Assembly: GCA_036351055.1 (NCBI GenBank)
Contig: JAZBOH010000102.1
Span: forward strand, 1-11,613
Reading direction: 5' to 3'
DNA length: 11,613 nucleotides
Origin: JABDPF01 sp036351055
Lineage (GTDB): Bacteria; Pseudomonadota; Gammaproteobacteria; Xanthomonadales; SZUA-36
The notes under the pieces are model-generated. The model saw nothing but the letters and a program-made list of their open reading frames with translations, did not search any database and was not told the origin of the DNA. Numbering within the stretch: the stretch's first letter is position 1; each line of letters starts with the position of its first letter. Shown one piece after another: positions 6,398-11,613 of the stretch. A program made the translations under genes and the position numbers.

Positions 6398-6523
6398 TTG
6401 AAAGTCACTCCTTGATCATGCAGTCCGTGCCCCCTTGCGGAAGCGGTCCTGCAACCGGCCTGAACAGGTTTCCGAAACCCAGGCCGTTCCATTTGACTTT
6501 CAAATTCCCTTTTGATCCCTGTC
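6398..6523 (-). promoter_or_regulatory. Structured 5' leader of paralogue B, same architecture as leader A
   Basis: On the minus strand P1 is TTGAAAGTCA (6503-6494) with TGACTTTCAA (6407-6398): 10 perfect pairs plus a possible G-U. The 3' strand fills the space between the Shine-Dalgarno (AAGGAG, 6413-6408) and the GTG start. P2 is 6480-6486 with 6456-6462 (7 bp), extended by 6475-6479 with 6467-6471. P3 is 6449-6452 with 6420-6423 and 6444-6446 with 6425-6427. The P3-P1 linker (6408-6419) is 12 nt and holds the Shine-Dalgarno, as in leader A. The box at 6504-6523 matches that of leader A in most positions. Confidence 0.55.
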
Positions 6524-6686
6524 GTATTTCCGTGATACTACGGTTAAACATAGCAGAAAACGGTAAAAATGCCATATCCGGCACGTTGCGTTTGCTCTGC
6601 AAGCACCTTGTATCTGGTTGTTTTTTTATAAAAAATCACAATCCAAAGTTCTTCAATCTGAAAGTTTTTCAACAAGCTACGGGCCT
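6524..6686. other. Divergent intergenic region
   Basis: This AT-rich stretch separates the minus-strand paralogue B leader from the + strand HExxH gene and should contain both promoters. I find A/T-rich hexamers (for example TATAAA at 6627-6632) but no -35/-10 pair with acceptable spacing on either strand, so I do not assign one. Confidence 0.5.
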
Positions 6687-7739
6687 ATGCTAAAAAACCT
6701 GATAACCCTGACTGCCAGCCTTGCAACGAGCGTCGTGTGTCTGGCGCCGTTTACACTGCTTGCCAGCGAGCCATACACGCTGGCGTCGCGCTATATCGCC
6801 ATCGCCATCCAGGGGGACCTCAGCATGGCACCCGAACTATTCCTGGCAAACACACCCGGCGATGAAGGATCAGACGCCGCCTTGCAGCAACAGTTCCAGG
6901 AGCGCTTTTTATCCGCGCAGGCACGGCCGGAAGATTTCTCCGAAACGGGTTTCATGGCGGGTATCACCCTGGCCTACAGGGAGTATTGGAAAAGCGCATT
7001 ACTCGATGAATCAGGGCACGAGGAACATCTGGAGACCCTCGAAACGCGACTTGCAGCGATCTTACGGCGCTTTCATGGCAAACCCACGGAAGGGGCCAGT
7101 GTCTACCAAGGGCTGCACGATGCCTTCCGGTCGCGGGGCATCCACTTTCTGGACAGCCCTGCCCCGCCCCTGCGGGACCTTTTCTTGTGGCAGAGTGAAG
7201 AGCTGGGTCAATACACTGTCCAGTTGACCGACGAACGACTCGTGCTGAACGTGAATTTCATGGACGAATTCCTGCTCCAGGGCTGGAAGGATTACGCTTC
7301 ACTCGGCCTGGCCACGACAACCGGTTGGGTCGAAGACGACACGCTCTATTGCATCGCCTGGGCCTATGACACGGAGTCTGAGAACTTCCGGGTTTCCTAC
7401 CTGAAGCACGAAGCCCGGCACCTCGTCGACCTTGCACAATACCCGGACATGGAATCCACCGAGTTGGAGTACCGCGCCAAGTTGACGGAACTGGCGTTTG
7501 CCAACCGCTCCCTAAAACGGGTCCTGGATGACTTCACTGAAAAAGCGGCACAGAACCCGGATTCACCACACGCCATGGCGAACTGGCGGGTCGTGCGCGA
7601 CATGCACTGGGTGCTGTACGGCGAAGAGTTGCCTGAAGATTTCGTGGAATGGGGCCACCTGGACACCGGGAAGGTCAACCGCCTGGCCCGTCAACTACTG
7701 GCCCTCAATACGCAAACCCACCGGGCGGCCGGGGCATAA
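6687..7739 (+). CDS. Exported HExxH protein, probable zinc metallopeptidase
   Basis: The 350-aa product starts at the ATG at 6687, which gives a normal signal peptide (basic MLKN, hydrophobic core, possible cleavage after LLAS-E near residue 27); the upstream TTG at 6618 would spoil it. HEARH (241-245) is a classical zinc-binding and catalytic motif. Nearby glutamates in MESTELEYRAKLTEL (E259, E261) could supply the third ligand in gluzincin fashion. The rest is mostly alpha-helical, acidic and Trp/Tyr-rich. I do not recognise the family. A periplasmic peptidase is likely, but a non-catalytic zinc site is possible because I cannot see a full domain match. No strong ribosome-binding site is visible. 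The lipoprotein hydrolase gene follows after 71 nt on the same strand. Confidence 0.8.
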   Translation: MLKNLITLTASLATSVVCLAPFTLLASEPYTLASRYIAIAIQGDLSMAPELFLANTPGDEGSDAALQQQFQERFLSAQARPEDFSETGFMAGITLAYREYWKSALLDESGHEEHLETLETRLAAILRRFHGKPTEGASVYQGLHDAFRSRGIHFLDSPAPPLRDLFLWQSEELGQYTVQLTDERLVLNVNFMDEFLLQGWKDYASLGLATTTGWVEDDTLYCIAWAYDTESENFRVSYLKHEARHLVDLAQYPDMESTELEYRAKLTELAFANRSLKRVLDDFTEKAAQNPDSPHAMANWRVVRDMHWVLYGEELPEDFVEWGHLDTGKVNRLARQLLALNTQTHRAAGA

Positions 7740-7744
7740 CAGGC

Positions 7745-7761
7745 AGCGCCCCCCTTGCGCT
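7745..7761 (+). other. Short hairpin between the HExxH and hydrolase genes
   Basis: AGCGC (7745-7749) and GCGCT (7757-7761) form a 5-bp stem with a 7-nt C-rich loop just after the HExxH stop. There is no T-run, so it is unlikely to be an efficient terminator and the two genes may be co-transcribed. Confidence 0.3.
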
Positions 7762-7810
7762 CCCACTGGTTCCGGTTGCTTGATGCATCCAATCATTGGA
7801 AGATGGTGGC

Positions 7811-8881
7811 ATGAAACGAATTGCCTTGTTAATCGGTCTTGCCGTGTTTGTCGCTGCCTGCTCCAGCGGACCACTCGTACCGAGTTCCACGGAAGGCCCG
7901 CCGCTTGTGCTGTTACCGGTCTCGGAAGCGGGCATCGACGACCGCCGTGGACGCTTCAGGGAAATTGCCTGTGCCGTACTGGAAGACCACGGCCGGGACC
8001 TTCCACATTATCGCGACTGCGAGAACGCCCTGACCCGGGTCGGCGATGAACCGGGCGCTACCGGAGCGCCGGTCCATTTGGGCCCGTCCCGCCATAAGCT
8101 GATCGTCGCCATGGTTCCGGGAATCGGCTGGGAGTGTTTTGAACACTGGCTGGACTACGAGGACGAATTCGAAAGGCATGCGCAAAAGTCTGGCTTCTCC
8201 AGCCAAATTATCGAGGTCGCAGGCATGTCCGGCACAAGCACCAACGCCCGTATGATTCGCGATAAGGTCATGCAGCACGCGCACGAGCTACAGCCGCGTC
8301 AACTGGTACTGCTTGGTTACTCCAAGGGTGCGCCAGACGCCCTGGAAGCGATCGTTAGTTACCCCGAGATCCGCCCATACATCGCTGCCGTTGTCAGCGT
8401 TGCCGGCGCCGTCGGCGGTTCACCGCTCGCCTATGCGGCAGACGAAAAGGACCTGGGCCTGCTCAAACACATCCCGGAGTCAACCTGCACAGGCGGTGAT
8501 GGACACGCCGTCGAAAGTCTGCGGCCCGCAGTCAGGCAAGCCTGGTTGGCCGAAAACCCCCTGCCGGACAGCATCCCGTACTACTCCATGGTGACCTTTC
8601 CCGGAGCCGAACAGATGTCGTCCGTGCTCAAGGGCAGCTGGAGAAAACTCGCGAAAGTCGACCCGCGCAATGACAGCCAGGTGATCGTTTACGACCAGAT
8701 CATTCCGGGCAGCACCTTGCTGGCCTACCTGAACGCGGACCACTGGGCGATCGCTGTGCCGGTCGCCGAGTCTCACCCGTTTATCGGGCGTCATTTCGCG
8801 GACCGCAACGCTTATCCACGCCAGGCTTTATTCGAAGCGATGCTGCGCTTTATCGAAGAGGATCTGGTAGAGGTGCCGTAA
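7811..8881 (+). CDS. Lipoprotein alpha/beta hydrolase (GxSxG)
   Basis: The ATG at 7811 gives a compact lipoprotein signal, MKRIALLIGL then lipobox VAAC (Cys17); an in-frame ATG 15 nt upstream would only lengthen it. The 356-aa product has an alpha/beta-hydrolase pattern: a strand and oxyanion-type turn (LIVAMVPGIGWECFEHW, about 97-113), the nucleophile elbow GYSKG (169-173, Ser171), hydrophobic strands after it (IAAVVSVAGAVGG), a candidate acid D295 (VIVYDQIIPG) and a candidate base H311 in NADHWAIA. It is probably an envelope esterase, lipase or related hydrolase; the substrate is not evident. It follows the HExxH gene by 71 nt, which suggests joint expression of two envelope hydrolases. Confidence 0.85.
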   Translation: MKRIALLIGLAVFVAACSSGPLVPSSTEGPPLVLLPVSEAGIDDRRGRFREIACAVLEDHGRDLPHYRDCENALTRVGDEPGATGAPVHLGPSRHKLIVAMVPGIGWECFEHWLDYEDEFERHAQKSGFSSQIIEVAGMSGTSTNARMIRDKVMQHAHELQPRQLVLLGYSKGAPDALEAIVSYPEIRPYIAAVVSVAGAVGGSPLAYAADEKDLGLLKHIPESTCTGGDGHAVESLRPAVRQAWLAENPLPDSIPYYSMVTFPGAEQMSSVLKGSWRKLAKVDPRNDSQVIVYDQIIPGSTLLAYLNADHWAIAVPVAESHPFIGRHFADRNAYPRQALFEAMLRFIEEDLVEVP

Positions 8882-9014
8882 TGCCTCCGTGATCAAAACT
8901 GAGGTTGTCGAAGGCGCCAATATACGAGTTCGACGCAATCAAGAAAGTAATGTGATACGGTTTTTGGATTGACAGCGAGTCCGGTAATGACGATCAACAG
9001 GGTGAATCCTTGAG

Positions 9015-9401
9015 ATGAAAAATGTAATTTTCTACCTGGGGCTGGGCACGCTGTTCACACATGAATTGGATGCGGTCAGTCATCATGAATGGAGATTAAT
9101 GCCGATTCTTCAATCTCTGCCTGAATCGGTCGGGATGAATACATTCATTCTGCTCCATATTCCACTGTTTGCCGTGCTGGTAGCACTGGTTGCCAGCACG
9201 AATATGCAATTACGAGAACGGTCCCGTTTGGGAGTAAGCATCTTCCTTGTCATCCACGCGTTACTTCATCTCTGGTTCAGAAATGACCTGCGCTACGAAT
9301 TTGCATCCACGATGTCAGATATCCTGATTTTTGGCGGGGCCCTATTGGGTGCGGCCTACCTGGCAATCAGCTACAAAAACGCTGGGCGCTCTCTGAACTA
9401 A
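9015..9401 (+). CDS. Small multi-pass membrane protein (DUF6713-like)
   Basis: The 128-aa product follows GGTGA (9001-9005), 9 nt before the ATG. It has a conserved-looking N-terminus (FYLGLGTLFTHELDAV then HHEWR, 6-27) and three likely membrane helices (about 43-60, 72-88 and 103-120). The second helix contains HALLH (81-85). The THELDA...HEWR pattern recalls the uncharacterised DUF6713 membrane family; this is from memory and unverified. Several histidines and acidic residues near membrane segments could bind metal or haem, but this is speculation. A consensus TTGACA lies at 8969-8974, without a convincing -10. The gene is on its own and begins the less GC-rich part of the window. Confidence 0.8.
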   Translation: MKNVIFYLGLGTLFTHELDAVSHHEWRLMPILQSLPESVGMNTFILLHIPLFAVLVALVASTNMQLRERSRLGVSIFLVIHALLHLWFRNDLRYEFASTMSDILIFGGALLGAAYLAISYKNAGRSLN

Positions 9402-10060
9402 GCGGCCATTGTTCTCCAACAACTTCCGCAATGAAGAGGTTATAGCCTTTTTCACCAATGAATCCCTCGCGCCCGCAGGTCTTCATCATAGCCTGGTTAT
9501 CAAGGACACTGCTGGCCAGTTTTGGGACCGTACGATCACCCTCCCTTACGCGATGGAGGTAGATAGCTTCAAAATTCAATGCGCCAATGACAGTGATAAG
9601 TACAGTGTTCAGGGTGCGTTCCAATAAGTTTTATCCCGAAGTTACTCTCTTGTGTACATTCTGCTTCCAAAGTGCGGCAATTTACTGTCATGAGACTAAT
9701 TCTACGGAACCCCTTGCCCGTGATCGTTCTGGGCTATTTAGCTGCGAGTTTCGTGACAAGATTCAGAGTTATTTGGTTGCTGCAAAACGCCATCATCGAC
9801 GTGACAGAATGTCCACTCGGTGAGCATTGCAAGATAAATATAACCATGACATTGATGCAGCTGAAATAATCAAATTGACACGGCTGGCAAAATGTCTACG
9901 TTGTTCGAGTGTGTATATGGAAATACATCCTCTTCTCACAGCAAGTATCTTTGCCTTCCATTTACACGCCTGTCTGAAAGTACTTCAGAATTTGGTAATC
10001 GGCGGCCTGCTCGTCAAGCACCAATTATGCTAGGCAACTGTTAATTCGAGGGAACTAATA
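9402..10060. other. 659-base stretch without a convincing gene
   Basis: Short overlapping frames exist (9409-9627 +, 9367-9624 -, 9690-9869 +, 9827-10033 +), none with a good ribosome-binding site plus ATG and none recognised. Composition is AT-rich for this window (24 G/C of 60 at 9841-9900). The 9690-9869 frame has a hydrophobic segment (LPVIVLGYLAASFV) and could be a small membrane protein or a remnant. I searched for integron attC core sites, long repeats and integrase fragments by eye and found none. The last bases include GAGGGA (10048-10053), the ribosome-binding site of the next gene. Best reading: non-coding or decayed accessory DNA. Confidence 0.5.
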
Positions 10061-10747
10061 ATGAAAAAGATACTAATCACAGCACTCACAATAAGTGTTT
10101 GTGCGTGCGCGAGTAATCCCGACAAAATCGACACGGCATACGTTTCACCACTGACCTACTCCAAATACGACTGTTCGCAGATTTCACAGGAAATGACACA
10201 TGTTCAACGAAGAACGACCGAACTATATGGAAGACTCAAAAAGGAGAGAAAAAAGGACAATTGGATGATGGGGATCGGGATGGTTGTGTTCTGGCCCTCA
10301 CTGTTTGCACTGTCTGGCGGCGATGGCCCGGAAGCTGCGGAATATGCACAGCTCAAAGGGCAGTACGAAGCCCTGCGACAAGTCTCCATCGAAAAGAAAT
10401 GTGTGAACGTAAGCGTGATGTCACCAGAGGACATCATAAAAGCGGCAGACCGGATGAAAGAGAACCCGGCAACATCAGCCGACCCAGTAGCATCTACTAA
10501 CGCAGATGTTCCAAAGTTGAGGTCTGTCAGCGACGTGCGTAAAGAGGAGTGTGAATTCCTTAACACCATTTCCAAAGGCACTGGTGGAGGAGTAGATTCT
10601 TCAGAGAATTTGGAAAAAGCAATGAATGCTGCATTAAGGCAAGCAGGGATGGAGGGGGCTGATTCATTTTTCATTGTTGATACCGAGACGACCTCCTCAG
10701 GGGCCTCGGTCATCCTGGAAGCACTGAAGTGCAATGGCGCTGAATAG
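10061..10747 (+). CDS. Two-part lipoprotein of unknown function
   Basis: GAGGGA (10048-10053) precedes the ATG by 7 nt. The 228-aa product has a lipoprotein signal with lipobox VCAC (Cys16). The N-terminal part (about 27-114) has YVSPLTYSKYDCSQISQEM, a helical stretch, a hydrophobic segment around 70-86 (GMVVFWPSLFALSGG), then LKGQYEALRQ and Cys114; I have seen this pattern in uncharacterised proteobacterial lipoproteins but cannot name it. A low-complexity linker (about 135-150) leads to a second domain (152-225): VRKEECEFLNTISKG followed by AALRQAGMEGADSFFI. This resembles the DUF4156-type envelope domain in which a Cys-containing strand precedes a Leu-Arg helix and a G-A-D turn. The fusion is inference. 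Likely in an operon with the next lipoprotein, 25 nt downstream. Confidence 0.82.
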   Translation: MKKILITALTISVCACASNPDKIDTAYVSPLTYSKYDCSQISQEMTHVQRRTTELYGRLKKERKKDNWMMGIGMVVFWPSLFALSGGDGPEAAEYAQLKGQYEALRQVSIEKKCVNVSVMSPEDIIKAADRMKENPATSADPVASTNADVPKLRSVSDVRKEECEFLNTISKGTGGGVDSSENLEKAMNAALRQAGMEGADSFFIVDTETTSSGASVILEALKCNGAE

Positions 10748-10772
10748 AATCACTAAATTGAAGGAGTCAAAC

Positions 10773-11309
10773 ATGTCCAACTTTCGCGCTATTACCTTAA
10801 TTCTGGTGCTACTTTTCCTGACAGCCTGTGCAGCACCGGCTAGTCGAGAAGCAATGAATATCTCCGAGGCTGACAGAGTTCTCTATTCGGATAATCACTA
10901 CCTTAGTGAGAAGGTCGTGGTTGGTACGGTCAGCGGCGGAGAAGACACCAATCCCGCCTGGACATCTGAGATTGGGAACGTTGAATTTTCAGGGGCGCTC
11001 TCTGACTCGCTGCAGACCGCCAGACTCTTAAACAACTTCGCGCTTTCTGAGTATGTTCTGAATGCCGAATTACTTGAGGTGGACCAACCCTTTTTCGGGC
11101 TTACCTTAACAGTTGAAACTAAGGTTCATTACCAGTTGCTGAATAAAGAAGGTGGCGCTGTTTTGATAGATGAAGTGATCATTGCGGAAGGAACAGCCAC
11201 GACTGGTGACGCCTTTATGGGAGTAAAGAGACTTGCGATGGCAACTGAAAGGTCAGCTCAGGAAAGTATCAAGAGCATGATAGACATCCTTTATGCCTAT
11301 GAACCCTGA
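10773..11309 (+). CDS. Conserved-looking lipoprotein of unknown function
   Basis: I start at ATG 10773 because AAGGAG (10761-10766) is 6 nt upstream and the signal is then normal: MSNFRAITLILVLLFLTAC with lipobox LTAC (Cys19). An upstream in-frame start at 10734 would overlap the previous gene and displace the signal. The 178-aa product has a mature domain with the order VVVGTVSGGEDTNPAWTSEI, then FSGALSDSLQTARLL, YVLNAELLEVDQPFFGL, VETKVHYQLL and GDAFMGVKRLAMATE. This pattern is familiar from small proteobacterial lipoproteins of no known role. The alternating strand pattern suggests a beta-rich envelope domain. It is likely co-expressed with the preceding lipoprotein. Confidence 0.85.
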   Translation: MSNFRAITLILVLLFLTACAAPASREAMNISEADRVLYSDNHYLSEKVVVGTVSGGEDTNPAWTSEIGNVEFSGALSDSLQTARLLNNFALSEYVLNAELLEVDQPFFGLTLTVETKVHYQLLNKEGGAVLIDEVIIAEGTATTGDAFMGVKRLAMATERSAQESIKSMIDILYAYEP

Positions 11310-11329
11310 TTTTTGCTATCTACGATATA

Positions 11330-11444
11330 GGGGATTGTCGAAAACCGTCCTGGTTTTCGCCCTGCGGGCGTGCTTCGCACGACCAAATTTGTTCCAGACA
11401 AATTTGTCGAACCCCTTGCACTTCGTGCCGGGGGCTCTCACCCC
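11330..11444. repeat. Chain of six short hairpins (structured intergenic repeat)
   Basis: Consecutive perfect stems are: 11339-11346/11352-11359 (8 bp), 11358-11362/11366-11370 (5 bp), 11369-11373/11377-11381 (5 bp), 11384-11392/11398-11406 (9 bp, loop TCCAG), 11418-11421/11425-11428 (4 bp) and 11431-11434/11441-11444 (4 bp). GGGG (11330-11333) can also pair with CCCC (11412-11415) to close the first four. Such a density does not look accidental and resembles dispersed extragenic palindromic repeats. No gene is likely in the 11310-11458 interval; the frame across it is only the translation of these stems. Confidence 0.65.
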
Positions 11445-11458
11445 ATCGGAACGTCGGT

Positions 11459-11495
11459 CAATAAAAACCCCGCCACTTGGGCGGGTTTTTTATTG
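11459..11495. terminator. Bidirectional intrinsic terminator downstream of the tRNA genes
   Basis: CCCGCC (11469-11474) pairs with GGCGGG (11480-11485) around a 5-nt loop. It is flanked by an A-run on the left (11463-11467) and a T-run on the right (11486-11491), which themselves extend the inverted repeat out to 11459 and 11495. It terminates the minus-strand tRNA transcript just after tRNA-Glu and could also stop + strand transcription from the lipoproteins. Confidence 0.9.
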
Positions 11496-11497
11496 AC

Positions 11498-11573
11498 TGG
11501 CGTCCCCTAGGGGATTCGAACCCCTGTTGCCGCCGTGAAAGGGCGGTGTCCTAGGCCTCTAGACGAAGGGGAC
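11498..11573 (-). tRNA. tRNA-Glu (anticodon TTC), CCA encoded
   Basis: Reading the minus strand, the acceptor stem is GTCCCCT (from 11573) with AGGGGAC (ending 11502), then discriminator G (11501) and an encoded CCA (11500-11498). The anticodon stem-loop is CCGCC, CTTTCAC, GGCGG, giving TTC at the anticodon. The T arm has GGTTCGAATCC. The gene is 76 nt and follows the tRNA-Ala after a 4-nt spacer, so both belong to one transcript. Confidence 0.97.
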
Positions 11574-11577
11574 ATTG

Positions 11578-11613
11578 TGGTGGAGCTAGGCGGGATCGAA
11601 CCGCCGACCTCTA
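11578..11613 (-). tRNA. tRNA-Ala, 3' part only (runs off the window)
   Basis: On the minus strand the visible part has a T arm GGCGG, TTCGATC, CCGCC, the acceptor strand TAGCTCC, discriminator A and encoded CCA (11580-11578). The 3' end is nearly that of E. coli tRNA-Ala. The anticodon lies beyond the window, so the isoacceptor is not known and the Ala assignment rests on the 3' end alone. Confidence 0.75.

Noticed and set aside
6405..6602. 65-codon minus-strand frame ending at the Shine-Dalgarno of paralogue B
   Set aside because: A TTG start without a usable ribosome-binding site; it overlaps the structured leader. A translated leader peptide is not excluded but is unsupported.
8969..8997. 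Consensus TTGACA as promoter for the gene at 9015
   Set aside because: No acceptable -10 at 16-18 nt spacing (GATCAA at best), and the start would fall inside the Shine-Dalgarno region.
9402..10060. Integron cassette boundaries (attC sites)
   Set aside because: I looked for paired RYYYAAC and GTTRRRY cores around the small genes and found no credible pair.
10204..10734. 176-codon minus-strand frame opposite the two-part lipoprotein
   Set aside because: Antisense to a gene with a clear ribosome-binding site and lipobox.
11293..11496. 67-codon frame across the hairpin chain and terminator
   Set aside because: It is the translation of the palindromic stems and the tRNA terminator, with no ribosome-binding site.

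Overview
The window looks like chromosomal DNA from a GC-rich gammaproteobacterium. The evidence is the gene content (RimO, an RsmC-type methyltransferase, many lipobox lipoproteins), clear Shine-Dalgarno sites, and a tRNA-Ala/tRNA-Glu pair with encoded CCA ends. No genus can be named from sequence alone. Sampled base composition falls along the window: 43 of 60 bases are G/C at 121-180, but 24 of 60 at 9841-9900.

Region 1 (1-5068, + strand) is a tight gene run. It holds the 3' part of an exported coiled-coil/PDZ protein, an 11-bp hairpin, a doubtful small ORF, rimO (S12 methylthiotransferase), an rsmC-like 16S rRNA methyltransferase, a small lipoprotein whose start overlaps the rsmC stop (ATGA), and an SRAP-family (YedK/HMCES-like) protein. 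Two genes modify the ribosome and one protects abasic DNA. Spacing suggests one transcript from about 1326 to 5068.

Region 2 (5064-6540, - strand) converges on region 1; both stop codons lie in one small hairpin. It encodes two unrecognised membrane-anchored proteins that look like diverged paralogues. Their leaders share a sequence box and the same predicted fold: a long-range helix (P1) closing two hairpins, with the ribosome-binding site in a 12-nt linker beside the 3' P1 strand. P1 keeps pairing through a compensatory change between the two copies. I regard this as the best candidate for something undescribed. The 5485 gene also has a plausible promoter with an inverted repeat over the -35 and two direct repeats just upstream.

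Region 3 (6687-8881, + strand) has an exported HExxH protein, probably a zinc peptidase, followed by a lipoprotein alpha/beta hydrolase with a GxSxG elbow.

Region 4 (9015-11613) is less GC-rich. It has a small multi-helix membrane protein, about 660 bases without a convincing gene, two lipoproteins in a likely operon, a chain of six short hairpins, a bidirectional terminator, tRNA-Glu(TTC) and the 3' end of a tRNA-Ala, both on the minus strand. The composition drop next to tRNA genes fits an accessory segment, but no integrase or attachment repeat is visible.
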